This document shows, one piece after another, positions 1 to 8,477 of a stretch of DNA of 64,000 bases (position 1 is the first letter of the stretch; every line of letters starts with the position of its first letter). Made by a program: the position numbers and the translations under genes. The notes below the pieces were generated by a model. It was given only the letters and a program-made list of their open reading frames with translations. It searched no databases and was not told where the DNA came from. This stretch comes from Peristeroidobacter soli (GTDB taxonomy: Bacteria > Pseudomonadota > Gammaproteobacteria > Steroidobacterales > Steroidobacteraceae), in assembly GCF_004138485.1 (NCBI RefSeq), contig NZ_RYEV01000004.1, positions 257,718-321,717 of the forward strand. Direction: 5' to 3'.

Positions 1-1
1 A

Positions 2-277
2 GGGCTGCTGGCTGAACGCGATCGCGTGCTCGGCTGGTGGCTGGATGCGCAGCGTCGCTCCATTCGACGCAATGTCATCGGGCTCGCCTCGGTCATCCCC
101 TGTGCGCATTATGAAAAGATGCCGCGCCTGGGCACGCACGAGCTGTTCGGCATTCCGACCGCGACCTTCGCCTCGATCAGCACGGCGCTGGTGTGGCTCG
201 AGGCGCGCGCGTTCCGGCCTCATGAGCTCGCGTTCAATCGCGCGGCCGTGGAAGCCACGCTCGCCGGCGTCGCATAA
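2..277 (+). CDS. C-terminal part of an unrecognised protein
   Basis: An open frame enters from the left edge and ends with TAA at 275-277, leaving 91 residues of the C-terminus. The visible part contains HYEKMPRLGTHELFGIP and TALVWLEARAF, which reads like a soluble alpha/beta domain with a final helix. There is no signal peptide or membrane segment in this part. The stop directly abuts the GTG of the downstream TetR gene, so the two are probably cotranscribed and translationally coupled. I do not recognise the family with confidence. A small SpoIIAA/STAS-like domain is one possibility, but this is only an impression. Confidence 0.6.
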   Translation, partial: GLLAERDRVLGWWLDAQRRSIRRNVIGLASVIPCAHYEKMPRLGTHELFGIPTATFASISTALVWLEARAFRPHELAFNRAAVEATLAGVA

Positions 278-889
278 GTGACGGCGCCAGCGAAAGCGCG
301 GGGTCGCCCCCGCACCAAGCCCGCCGAATTGCGCCGTGAAGAACTGCTCGATGCCGGCCAGCGGTTGTTCGTCGAGAAAGGCATCGGCGCCACCAGCATC
401 GATGAGATCGCGACGGCCGCCCAGGTCGCCAAGGGCACGTTCTATCTGTACTTCCCTTCCAAGGAAGCGCTGCTGCACGCCATTCAGGAACGATTCGTCT
501 CGAGCTTTCTGCAACGGCTGGAACAGGCCATGGACCGCTGCGGCCCGGAGCGCTGGCGACTGCGCCTGCAAACCTGGATCAAAACCCTGATCGAGGGCTA
601 TCTCGACCAGGTCCGGGTGCACGATGTGATCTTCCATGAGATCCATCAGGAATACGATCGACACTCGATGAGCAACAATGAAGTGATCGATCAGTTGGCG
701 GCGCTCATCGGCGAGGGCGCCAGGGCCGGTGCCTGGACCAGCGAAGAGCCCCGCACCACCGCGATCCTGTTCTTCCACGCCCTGCACGGCGGTGTCGATG
801 CCGCCATCGCCGACAGCAAAAAAGTCAACCGCGCAAAGTTGATCCGCAGCATCACCACATTCATCGAGCGGGCCCTCGCCGCCAAGTGA
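278..889 (+). CDS. TetR family transcriptional regulator
   Basis: A 203-residue protein with an N-terminal TetR helix-turn-helix (about residues 15-65): EELLDAGQRLF, then TSIDEIATAAQVAKGTFYLYF, the classic recognition-helix signature ending in the YLYFPSKEAL turn. The remaining helical domain should bind an inducer and form a dimer. The GTG start sits directly after the preceding TAA with no gap, implying translational coupling. The ThuA-like gene follows after 10 bp and may be in the same transcript. Neither the ligand nor the target genes can be read from the sequence. No obvious palindromic operator was identified within the window edge. Confidence 0.9.
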   Translation: MTAPAKARGRPRTKPAELRREELLDAGQRLFVEKGIGATSIDEIATAAQVAKGTFYLYFPSKEALLHAIQERFVSSFLQRLEQAMDRCGPERWRLRLQTWIKTLIEGYLDQVRVHDVIFHEIHQEYDRHSMSNNEVIDQLAALIGEGARAGAWTSEEPRTTAILFFHALHGGVDAAIADSKKVNRAKLIRSITTFIERALAAK

Positions 890-899
890 GGCACGATCC

Positions 900-1679
900 A
901 TGAAGCCTGTGAGAACCTGGTTGTTGACCGTGCTCGGCTGCCTGATCGCGCCGGTCACGTTGGCGCAGCAGTTCAGCGTCGCGGTGTTCAGCAAGACCGC
1001 CGGCTGGCATCACGAAGCCATCAACGAAGGCGTCACCGGGCTGCGCGGGCTCGGCAAGCTGCATCACTTCGAGGTGTTCTGGACGGAAGATCCCACTCGC
1101 CTGTTCAAGGATGAGGAGCTGTCCAAGTACGCGGCCGTCGTATTCCTGCTGACCACCGGCGATGCATTGAACGATGAGCAGCAGGCCACGTTCGAGCGCT
1201 ACATCCGTCGCGGCGGCGGCTTCGTCGGCGTGCACAGCGCGGCCGACACCGAGTATCAATGGCCGTGGTACACGAAGATGGTCGGCCACATGTTCAAGCG
1301 TCACCCCGCCATCCAGACCGCGATGGTCAACGTCGAGAGCCGTGCCTTTCCGGGCATGGAACGCTTCGCCCAACGCTTCCTCGCGACCGAGGAATGGTAC
1401 GAGTTCGACGCCTCGCGCTCGCCTGCGATCAAATATCTGTTGTCGGTGGATGAGTCGTCGTATCAGCCTTCGCCCGAGCGGCGCGCCGAGGCAAAGTCGG
1501 TGCCCTTCCATCCGATCAGCTGGTATCAACCCTATGACGGCGGCCGTGCGTTCTACACGGCGCTAGGTCACCTGCCCGCGACCTACTCCGATCCGTTCTT
1601 CATGCACCATCTGTACGGTGGGATCTACTGGGCTGCGACCGGAAGAGGCGTAGAGCCAGCAGCACCAGCACGCCGCTGA
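900..1679 (+). CDS. Exported ThuA-like domain protein
   Basis: A 259-residue protein starting with a signal peptide (hydrophobic WLLTVLGCLIAPVTLAQQ) followed by a ThuA-like, class I glutamine-amidotransferase-fold domain. Family features are VFSKTAGWHHEAI near the N-terminus, a GGGFVGVHSAADT segment around residues 105-118, and the closing HHLYGGIYWAATG. ThuA proteins are linked to trehalose and related disaccharide metabolism, and secreted versions are common in glycan degraders; the exact reaction is unsettled. The last 80 bp overlap, in convergent orientation, the 3' end of the permease gene on the other strand. Domain assignment is firm, substrate unknown. Confidence 0.85.
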   Translation: MKPVRTWLLTVLGCLIAPVTLAQQFSVAVFSKTAGWHHEAINEGVTGLRGLGKLHHFEVFWTEDPTRLFKDEELSKYAAVVFLLTTGDALNDEQQATFERYIRRGGGFVGVHSAADTEYQWPWYTKMVGHMFKRHPAIQTAMVNVESRAFPGMERFAQRFLATEEWYEFDASRSPAIKYLLSVDESSYQPSPERRAEAKSVPFHPISWYQPYDGGRAFYTALGHLPATYSDPFFMHHLYGGIYWAATGRGVEPAAPARR

Positions 1680-2991
1680 TCATCACCGCCAGCGCGACAT
1701 AGGTTGCGTTCTTCGACTCCGCATAAGTGATGCTCGAGTAGAGCAAGTAAGCGCACGTCGCGATGAACAGTATCGGCAGCACCGGATAGAGCGGCACCCG
1801 GAACGGCCGGGGGCGTGCCGGATCTCGTCGACGCAACACCAGCAGCGCGATGCCGCTCAACATGAAAAAGAACCAGAACACGGGCGCGGTGAATTCAACC
1901 ATCGTGGAGAAACCATCCTTCTCCAGAGCGCCGAAAGCGATGAGCGCGAGCGCAATCGCCGCCTGCACGATGAAGCCCACGACGGGCGCGTGACGCGCGC
2001 TCTGCCACCGCCCCATGAACCGCAGCGCCGGCCAGTCCTGCGCCACTGAATAGTTACTGCGCGCACCGACGATCATGGTCGAGTTCATCGACGTGAGCGA
2101 GGCGATCGCGACGATCACACCGAGCGACTGAGCGCCGAACGGGCCGAACGCCTGTTCGATCACATCGATGCCGACGGCCTGGCTCGCCTGAAGTTGCTCG
2201 AAGCCCAGGCCATGCAACACGCTGGCGACGAAGAGCAGATAGGCGAGCGTGATGATGCCGATCGAAATGATCAGCGTTCGCACGATCGCCCTCGGACCGC
2301 CGCGCACTTCGGCGGAGACATAGGCGGCCTCATTCCAGCCACCGAACGTCAAGAGCACGAACACCATCGCCAGACCGAACGCCCCTGCCCCATCCGACGA
2401 TGCTTGCGCGACCGCGGGCGCCGCCGAAGGTTCGATGGTCAGGCCCGCGACGGCGACCAGCAGCACACCGGAAATCTCCACCAAAGTGAGTGCGTTCTGC
2501 ATTCGCGAGGAACCGCGCAGCCCGATGAGATTGATGGCCGTCAACATCACGGTCGCAAGCGCGGCGTACACCGCCGATGAGTACTCGCCGAGACTGAACA
2601 ATCGGGTGAGATAGTCCCCGAGGATGAACCCGAGCAGCGCGATCGAGCCGGTGCAGATGACGGCGCTGCGCGCCCACGCGAACAGGAAACTCACATTCTT
2701 CCCATAGGCCCGCGTGAGAAACGTATAGTCGCCGCCCGCGCTCGGATAGGTCGTCGCGAGCTCTGCATAAGTGAGTGCACCGACCAACGACAGCACACCG
2801 CCCGACACCCACGCCGTCATCATCAGCGTCGGCGAGCCCGCGATGCCCGCGACCAGCGACGGCGTCTGAAATATGCCGGCGCCGATCACGATGCCGACCG
2901 TGATCATGGTCGCATCGAAGACGCTCAGCGTCGGCGTCGGCACGTCGGGGGCAGCGATCGCCTCGGTCGCACCGTCGAGGGCTGAGCTCAT
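1600..2991 (-). CDS. APC-family amino acid permease
   Basis: A 463-residue inner-membrane protein with about 12 hydrophobic segments. The first carries VGIVIGAGIFQTPSLVA, the typical APC helix-1 motif with an unwound GAGIF turn that binds the substrate amino group. Family knowledge says it would exchange or import amino acids or amines with protons; the substrate cannot be told. The gene starts 3 bp after the stop of the exported methyltransferase on the same strand, so the two are likely cotranscribed. Its final 27 codons overlap the ThuA-like gene on the opposite strand, but both C-termini look like intact family ends. Confidence 0.9.
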   Translation of the reverse strand: MSSALDGATEAIAAPDVPTPTLSVFDATMITVGIVIGAGIFQTPSLVAGIAGSPTLMMTAWVSGGVLSLVGALTYAELATTYPSAGGDYTFLTRAYGKNVSFLFAWARSAVICTGSIALLGFILGDYLTRLFSLGEYSSAVYAALATVMLTAINLIGLRGSSRMQNALTLVEISGVLLVAVAGLTIEPSAAPAVAQASSDGAGAFGLAMVFVLLTFGGWNEAAYVSAEVRGGPRAIVRTLIISIGIITLAYLLFVASVLHGLGFEQLQASQAVGIDVIEQAFGPFGAQSLGVIVAIASLTSMNSTMIVGARSNYSVAQDWPALRFMGRWQSARHAPVVGFIVQAAIALALIAFGALEKDGFSTMVEFTAPVFWFFFMLSGIALLVLRRRDPARPRPFRVPLYPVLPILFIATCAYLLYSSITYAESKNATYVALAVMISGVLVLLALRLFRSQPSRSHRTDGA

Positions 2992-2994
2992 GCG

Positions 2995-3867
2995 CTAGCG
3001 ACGCGTGCCGATGAACGTGGAGGTCACGTCGTTACGCGTGACCTGAGCTTCGATTTGATTGCCCTTCAACTCGCCCTTGAGGCGCGTCTGCACGTCCCCT
3101 TCGGAGAACATCATCTCGATCCTGTTGCCATCCATCTCTGCATTGCTGATCTCATCCGTGCCCTTGCCCACCGTGCCCGAGAGCTTCTGGAACGCCTGCT
3201 CCAGAGTCACCTCGAAGCTGTCATTGCCGCGCTGCTGCTTGAAGGTCCATTGGCCGGCGACCCCGGCGGGAACGATCCACAGATACGCCGCGCCGTCGGT
3301 GGACACCGAGCTTTCATCGGGCCGCCAGTCGTCCATCAGGAACGAATGCGATACCACGCGCGTGCCCGGCTTCATTTTCAGGATCGTGGGACGCAGGCGC
3401 AGATTCAACTCCGGCAGCAGGTACAGCGTGACGACGCTGGCCGCGCTGAAATCCGTCTCGAAGATGTCGCCCTGGACGACTTTGACTCTGTCGCCGACAC
3501 CTTCGGCCTTCACCATGCATTGCGCGAGTTGCGCCATGTCGGGGTTGTACTCGACGCCGACCGCGCGGGCACCAAACTGCTTCGCGGCCGCGATGGCGAT
3601 CTTGCCGTCGCCGGCGCCGAGGTCGTACACCAGATCGTTCTTACCGACCTTCGCCATCTCCAGCATGCGGGTGACCAGCGGATCGTTGGTCGGTACCCAG
3701 ACCACGTCCTTACCGGCCTGCCCGGTGCTCGGCTTATAAGACTTTTCGCAGTCCTCGCGCCTGACCTCCGCACTGAGCGCCTGTGCCGCAATAGCGCTGA
3801 TCAGGATCAGACCCGCCCCCCAGGCAGTCACCCACGGTTGCAAACGATGGCGAATCGGCATCGGCAT
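2995..3867 (-). CDS. SAM-dependent methyltransferase with signal peptide
   Basis: A 290-residue protein. Residues about 1-33 form a signal peptide or membrane anchor (basic MPMPIRHRLQ, hydrophobic WGAGLILISAIAAQALSA). From residue 80 a class I methyltransferase Rossmann fold is clear: motif I YDLGAGDGKIAIAA, then the acidic GVEYNPDMAQ that would hold the SAM ribose. The C-terminal 90 residues contain a beta-rich domain. A GGGGGAGG Shine-Dalgarno 8 bp upstream supports the ATG at 3867. Export of a SAM-dependent enzyme is puzzling because SAM is cytoplasmic; it may stay membrane-anchored facing inward. The methyl acceptor is unknown. The permease gene follows immediately. Confidence 0.85.
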   Translation of the reverse strand: MPMPIRHRLQPWVTAWGAGLILISAIAAQALSAEVRREDCEKSYKPSTGQAGKDVVWVPTNDPLVTRMLEMAKVGKNDLVYDLGAGDGKIAIAAAKQFGARAVGVEYNPDMAQLAQCMVKAEGVGDRVKVVQGDIFETDFSAASVVTLYLLPELNLRLRPTILKMKPGTRVVSHSFLMDDWRPDESSVSTDGAAYLWIVPAGVAGQWTFKQQRGNDSFEVTLEQAFQKLSGTVGKGTDEISNAEMDGNRIEMMFSEGDVQTRLKGELKGNQIEAQVTRNDVTSTFIGTRR

Positions 3868-3971
3868 GTTTGATCCTCCCCCGGGCAGTCAGGCTGAACG
3901 CGGCGTCACCTCGGAAAGTTCACCGACAATAGCGTCAATGAGTACTACGGGTGTGGCGCGGATTGCGCATC

Positions 3972-5834
3972 CTAATGCATCCCGCCGCCGGCTGCGTCAA
4001 CGGGCGCGTGATTGCCGGAGGGCCCGATACCCACACGCGGCCGGATGAAGCTCGAGAACGTTTCGGTGCCGATCATATCGGTGTGCAGGCGTGACTGAGT
4101 GACGCGATCGGCGATGGTCCAGTGCGCCGAGGGCACCGACACGAAGCCGTCATTCGGAATGATGGTCTTGCACATGGTCGGCAACGCATTGCCCGCCAGC
4201 GACGCGAGCTGCACGCCGCGGCTCTGCGGGAAGCGGCGATTGAACGCCGCCATGTCGTCCTGACGAATCTCCTGGATGACGTAGGGTGTCGTGCCCGTGA
4301 GACTGAATGTGAGGTCCATGACATCGGCGCAGGGCGTGCCCAGGTTCGGCGTCCCCAGCATCAGCAGATGTGAGACCTGCGGCCGGCCATCCTGATACGG
4401 CGCCGGCATCAATGCGTTGATGTAGTAGCGACCGATGAGCCCACCGACCGAATGCGCGACCACATCGACGTGCCACGCATTCCGATCTTCCTGAGCATAG
4501 GTGATGTAACGGCCCAGCGCCGCGGCGTTGTCCGCCATGGTATTCGTCTGCTCGGACGAGAGCACGTCGCGGCCCGTGTTGATGATTCCCTTGCTGGTGA
4601 CTTCACCGACCGGGAACGCCTTCCAATCATAGGAATGGCTGGTGGTCAGGAGGTTCTGCCACGACTCGAACACGGTCCAGTTGCTCCACAGCCCATGCAC
4701 CAGCACCAGCGGCTTGGGTACGACCTTCAGGTTCTGGGTCATCTCGTTGACGACTCGATTGCGTTCCTTGAGCTCGGCCTTGATCCGCTGCAAGAGCCGC
4801 GGCCGCCCGTCGTCGTACCAGGCATAGCCGGAGGAATCCCAGAGCATTTCGACGTCCCTGGTCTCGCCCGGCCCGGCGCTCACCGACAACACGATATCGC
4901 CCAACGCTTTATCCGGTTTCGCGCCGTCCCACTTGTCGCCGCGATAGGTTTCCTTGAACACCACCTCGCCGCTCTTCTGCTCGGCCGAGGTGTTCAGCAC
5001 CTTGGCTTTGATCTTCACCAGGTTGCCATCGATCGTGCCACGCTGCTCGACGATGGACTGCCACTGGTTCCAGGTCGGGAACTTCATGTCCTCGAACTCG
5101 AGGGCGATGAGGCGCCAGGGCGCGCCGCACTTTTCCAGATTCCAGGTCATGCGCTCGGTGACATTCACATTGGTCAGCGCATAGGAGCCCGAGATGCGGT
5201 TGGGATTGGAGCGATTCACCCGATCGCGGCCGCTGCTGGTCAGCGCGCCGCCCTCCACTTCCACCTGCGTCGGCGGCATGGTGGTGGTCTTGCCTTCCTT
5301 CGGCCGGCATTGACCGCTGTAAGTCGAGCTCTCCGACGCCGAGCGCTGCGCCTTGATACGCGGCACGGAGACGCTGACCGAGTACGTTCCGTCATCGTTC
5401 ACGCTGACGATCACATTGGCGTCGTCGCTGCCATTGCCGGAAATCGACGACTGCTTGGTGAAGTTGCCGGTCATCGTCTGCCAGGTCTTGCCCTGATCGC
5501 AGGAGTTCTTCTCGGTGGATGACGCGGTTTCGTTGAACGTCTGCTGGTGCGTGACCGTGGCCTTGCCGATGCTGCCGTCAGTCTCGCTGTCCGGATCTTC
5601 GAGGACGGCGACGTTCGCCTTGAATTCGTAGTACAGCCGCGATTGCTTGTAATCCAGGCCGCGATTCGAGACGCGCTCCACGGTCTTCTCATCGTCGACC
5701 TGCAGCGTGCGGCTATAGGTCACCGAGCCGGTCCACGCTCCCGAAGCACATGAGGGCCCGCTCTGCGCGAGTACCGGAGCACCCGACCACAATGCGGCCG
5801 TGGGAATGAGCACGAACAAGGAATACGAGCGCAT
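3972..5834 (-). CDS. Exported lipase-like alpha/beta hydrolase
   Basis: A 620-residue secreted protein. The N-terminus is a signal peptide (MRSYSLFVLIPTAALWSG). The first 370 residues are a beta-rich region I do not recognise. The C-terminal domain is a lipase fold: oxyanion region LVLVHGLWSNW (about residue 378), nucleophile elbow VVAHSVGGLIG with the catalytic Ser in HSVGG (about 463), and a late His candidate in PSAHWTIAD. The elbow resembles PGAP1/LipA-type esterases. Cysteines in both halves suggest periplasmic or extracellular disulfides. It lies 81 bp after the FMN reductase on the same strand and may be a separate unit. Substrate unknown; an esterase of long-chain or polymeric substrates is likely. 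Confidence 0.82.
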   Translation of the reverse strand: MRSYSLFVLIPTAALWSGAPVLAQSGPSCASGAWTGSVTYSRTLQVDDEKTVERVSNRGLDYKQSRLYYEFKANVAVLEDPDSETDGSIGKATVTHQQTFNETASSTEKNSCDQGKTWQTMTGNFTKQSSISGNGSDDANVIVSVNDDGTYSVSVSVPRIKAQRSASESSTYSGQCRPKEGKTTTMPPTQVEVEGGALTSSGRDRVNRSNPNRISGSYALTNVNVTERMTWNLEKCGAPWRLIALEFEDMKFPTWNQWQSIVEQRGTIDGNLVKIKAKVLNTSAEQKSGEVVFKETYRGDKWDGAKPDKALGDIVLSVSAGPGETRDVEMLWDSSGYAWYDDGRPRLLQRIKAELKERNRVVNEMTQNLKVVPKPLVLVHGLWSNWTVFESWQNLLTTSHSYDWKAFPVGEVTSKGIINTGRDVLSSEQTNTMADNAAALGRYITYAQEDRNAWHVDVVAHSVGGLIGRYYINALMPAPYQDGRPQVSHLLMLGTPNLGTPCADVMDLTFSLTGTTPYVIQEIRQDDMAAFNRRFPQSRGVQLASLAGNALPTMCKTIIPNDGFVSVPSAHWTIADRVTQSRLHTDMIGTETFSSFIRPRVGIGPSGNHAPVDAAGGGMH

Positions 5835-5915
5835 GAAACTCTCGAAGAATGCAGGTGGCGCATTGTTTCGATCTCATGCGCCCGCCGGCATCACTCCGAA
5901 GAGCCAGTCGAGGAA

Positions 5916-6479
5916 CTACTGCCCCGAGGGTCGCGGAAACCGCTCCAGCCAGGTCGCGAACGCCTGCAGGAAGCCCGTCATGAACTCACGCGTCGGGGCA
6001 TTCTGCAACCGGCCGCTGTCGTCGAATAAGGTCGCCACGGCAGGAATGTAGGCTTCAGGATGAGGCATGGCGGCGAGGTTCACTGCCAGCAACACCTGCC
6101 GCAGATGATGTGCGGCGGCCATGCCGCCGAGCGCCCCGGGGCTCTGGCCTATCACTGCCGCGGGCTTGCCATCCCAGGCGCTCTGACCCCACGGACGTGA
6201 GCCCACGTCGAGCGCATTCTTCAGCACCCCAGGAATGCTGCGATTGTATTCCGGAGTGATGAACAGAATTCCGTCGGCGCTGCGCACTTGGTGTCTGAAG
6301 CGCGTCCACGGCGCCGGTGGTGAGCCGGTCTCCAGATCCTCGTTGTAGAACGGCAGGTCACCGATCTCGAGTGTGAAGAACTCCAGAGACGACGGCGCAA
6401 GCTCCGGCAACGCGCGAGCCATCAACCGAGTGAATGCGCCAGTGCGCAGGCTGCCGACGATCAATCCCACCTTGGCCAT
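5916..6479 (-). CDS. NADPH-dependent FMN reductase
   Basis: A 187-residue flavodoxin-fold protein of the NADPH-dependent FMN reductase/ChrR group. Evidence is the N-terminal phosphate-binding loop VGLIVGSLRTGAFTRLMA, the ITPEYNRSIPGVLKNALD motif around residues 77-95, and the GQSPGALGG loop. Such enzymes supply reduced flavin or reduce quinones and nitro compounds. It is the last gene of the leftward catabolic run, 15 bp beyond the alpha/beta hydrolase stop, so a role as reductase partner or quinone detoxifier in that pathway is plausible but not shown. Confidence 0.88.
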   Translation of the reverse strand: MAKVGLIVGSLRTGAFTRLMARALPELAPSSLEFFTLEIGDLPFYNEDLETGSPPAPWTRFRHQVRSADGILFITPEYNRSIPGVLKNALDVGSRPWGQSAWDGKPAAVIGQSPGALGGMAAAHHLRQVLLAVNLAAMPHPEAYIPAVATLFDDSGRLQNAPTREFMTGFLQAFATWLERFPRPSGQ

Positions 6480-6494
6480 CTGCTCCTCCAGAAA

Positions 6495-7325
6495 TTACAG
6501 GGCCGCGCCGGCACTCATCGCCGGCTGGCCCGAAAAGAAATCACGCAGCGCCTGCACGTACGAAACCGGATCGTCCAACGCGCCGAGATGACCGACGCCG
6601 CTCAATACCCTCAGGCGCGCCTCCGGCAACGCCCGAGTCATCCGGGCTGCAATGGATCGACGTTGCGGGGAATCGTGCTCGCCACTGAGAATCAGCGTCG
6701 GCACGGACACACGCTGCAAGTCACGTTCGCAAAGCAACGGCAACTCCGCCGGTTCGTTCAACAGATCCAGCGCGGGATAGCGAACGACGATTTCACGCAA
6801 CAGCGCGTGCGCGCACGGCGAGCCTGTATGGAGCTTCATGAAAGGATGCTGTAGCCACATGCTGCGAAATGCATCCACGCCGCCGACACCGATCCGCTGC
6901 CGGTATTCATCGATGGGAATCTCCTTCGCACCGACCGACTGCGGCCAGCCCTCCGCCGGCGGACCGTCCAGCACCAGACACGAGATTCGTTCCGGATGTT
7001 TCAAAGCCCACCGCAGGGCGACGCGCGCGCCTTGCGACATTCCGACCAGCGCCGCGGATGAGACGGAGAACGCGTCCATCACCCGCTCGATATCGTGCAC
7101 ATCCTGTTCGAGACCAGGCACGCCGGAGGAACGACCGAAGCCCCGCCGGTCGAAGGCGATCACGTGATATCGATCGGCGAGCAGATCGATCTGTGCCCGC
7201 CACATTTCCAGATCGAGCGCCCAGCCGTGCACCAGTACCACGGCCGGACCCGCTCCAGCACTGCGCGCCCGCAGACTTGCGCCGTCCACCTCGATGTATT
7301 GCGCGCCGCTCAGTGTCGCCCCCAC
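6495..7325 (-). CDS. Alpha/beta hydrolase
   Basis: A 276-residue hydrolase with LVHGWALDLEMW (oxyanion loop), the nucleophile elbow GMSQGARVALR (Ser in GxSxG) and a late GVGHLGALDDP with the catalytic His. No signal peptide, so cytoplasmic. The open frame extends upstream to 7481, but that part lies over the MetE-like gene and has no family similarity. The GTG at 7325 places the start 16 bp inside the upstream gene's end, the usual overlap for coupled genes. The family includes C-C bond hydrolases, esterases and lactonases. In this operon it may hydrolyse an ester, lactone or ring-cleavage product; the substrate is not readable. Confidence 0.85.
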   Translation of the reverse strand: MGATLSGAQYIEVDGASLRARSAGAGPAVVLVHGWALDLEMWRAQIDLLADRYHVIAFDRRGFGRSSGVPGLEQDVHDIERVMDAFSVSSAALVGMSQGARVALRWALKHPERISCLVLDGPPAEGWPQSVGAKEIPIDEYRQRIGVGGVDAFRSMWLQHPFMKLHTGSPCAHALLREIVVRYPALDLLNEPAELPLLCERDLQRVSVPTLILSGEHDSPQRRSIAARMTRALPEARLRVLSGVGHLGALDDPVSYVQALRDFFSGQPAMSAGAAL

Positions 7326-8461
7326 AACCGGTTCGAGGCGATCGCCGCGCCCTCCGACAATGACTTCAGCTTGAGATAAGCCACATCGGGATCGACCGGC
7401 CCGAACCCGGCGAACGTGCCGAAGCCACAGTCGGTGCCGGCCATGACACGCTCGCGACCCACCACATCGGCGTATCGACACAGCCGTTCCGCGACCAGCA
7501 ACGGATGCTCGATGTAATTGGTCGTGGAGCTGATGACACCGGGAATCAGCACCTTGTCGTCGGGCAGGGGCTGCTCACGAAACACCGACCACTCGTGCTC
7601 GTGGCGCGGATTGGCGCCCTCGATCAACAATCCCTGCACGCGCGCCCCGAGCACGATCGGCAGCAACTGTTCCAGCGGCACATCGTGGTGATGCGGGCCT
7701 TCGTAGTTGCCCCAACACACGTGCATGCGCACGCGGTCGGCGGGCACGTTACGCAAGGCATGGTTCAGTACTTCCACGTGACGCGAGGCGCTGCGGAGAA
7801 AGTCCTCGGCCGTATGGTGGCGATACATCGTGTGTCGCCCCATCGCAAGATCCGGAGCGTCGATCTGCAACAGCAGGCCGGCACCGGTTATCAGCTCATA
7901 TTCGGCGCGCATCCCTTCGGCCACCGCTTCGAGATAGTCGTCTTGCGTGCGGTAGTAATCGTTGGGTTGAAACAGCGCGATCACGCCCGGCGAGGCGGCG
8001 TTGAGAAAGCCCTCCGCAGGCCCGGCCGCATGCACGGCCGCTTGCAGGTTATCGACGTCGGTCTGCGCCGGACGCAGATCGCTGACTCGAATCTCCGCCA
8101 CGCAGCGAGGTCGCTGGTACCTGGCCGTTGCCCCCGTGTCCGCGAGACGCTTCAGGATGCGAGGGAAATCCACCAGATCCTGGCCCGGCTCACGCGGTGT
8201 ATCCCCCGCAAATCCCGTCAATCGGTCCTTGATGTAGGTGGCATAGCTGATCTTGCTCATCTCGCCGTCGCTCACCACGTCCACGCCGCTGGCGACCTGG
8301 CGTCGTACCGCGTCGATGACTCCAGCGGCGATGGTGGCACGGGCGGCGAATTCGTCGAGCGGCTCCCCTCGCTCGCGAGCAAACAGCACGTCGGTGACCG
8401 CCTGCGAGCGCGGCAGACTCCCGACGAGCGTGACCAGTATCCGATCCGCGCTGGTCTTCAA
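7310..8461 (-). CDS. MetE C-terminal-domain-like zinc methyltransferase
   Basis: A 383-residue single-domain member of the UROD/MetE-C superfamily. Family zinc ligands are visible: HVCWGN (His-x-Cys), a Glu in IEGANPRHEH, and a Cys in AGTDCGFG. It lacks the N-terminal half of true methionine synthase MetE (about 750 residues). Similar short proteins include the vitamin-B12-independent methionine synthase family and epoxyalkane:CoM transferases. The TTG at 8461 is preceded by GGAGGGGG at 5-6 bp and lies 17 bp after the VOC gene, so it is preferred over start codons further upstream. The operon context suggests a thiol alkyl-transfer step in catabolism rather than methionine synthesis. Confidence 0.8.
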   Translation of the reverse strand: MKTSADRILVTLVGSLPRSQAVTDVLFARERGEPLDEFAARATIAAGVIDAVRRQVASGVDVVSDGEMSKISYATYIKDRLTGFAGDTPREPGQDLVDFPRILKRLADTGATARYQRPRCVAEIRVSDLRPAQTDVDNLQAAVHAAGPAEGFLNAASPGVIALFQPNDYYRTQDDYLEAVAEGMRAEYELITGAGLLLQIDAPDLAMGRHTMYRHHTAEDFLRSASRHVEVLNHALRNVPADRVRMHVCWGNYEGPHHHDVPLEQLLPIVLGARVQGLLIEGANPRHEHEWSVFREQPLPDDKVLIPGVISSTTNYIEHPLLVAERLCRYADVVGRERVMAGTDCGFGTFAGFGPVDPDVAYLKLKSLSEGAAIASNRLWGRH

Positions 8462-8477
8462 GGTGCCCCCTCCCCGA

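Noticed and set aside
4452-5522. A 356-codon plus-strand frame opposite the lipase gene
   Set aside because: Antisense with Arg/His-rich composition and no recognisable fold.
7326-7481. N-terminal extension of the alpha/beta hydrolase frame
   Set aside because: The added 52 residues are Arg/Gly-rich, lie within the MetE-like gene and lack family similarity. The GTG at 7325 is better.
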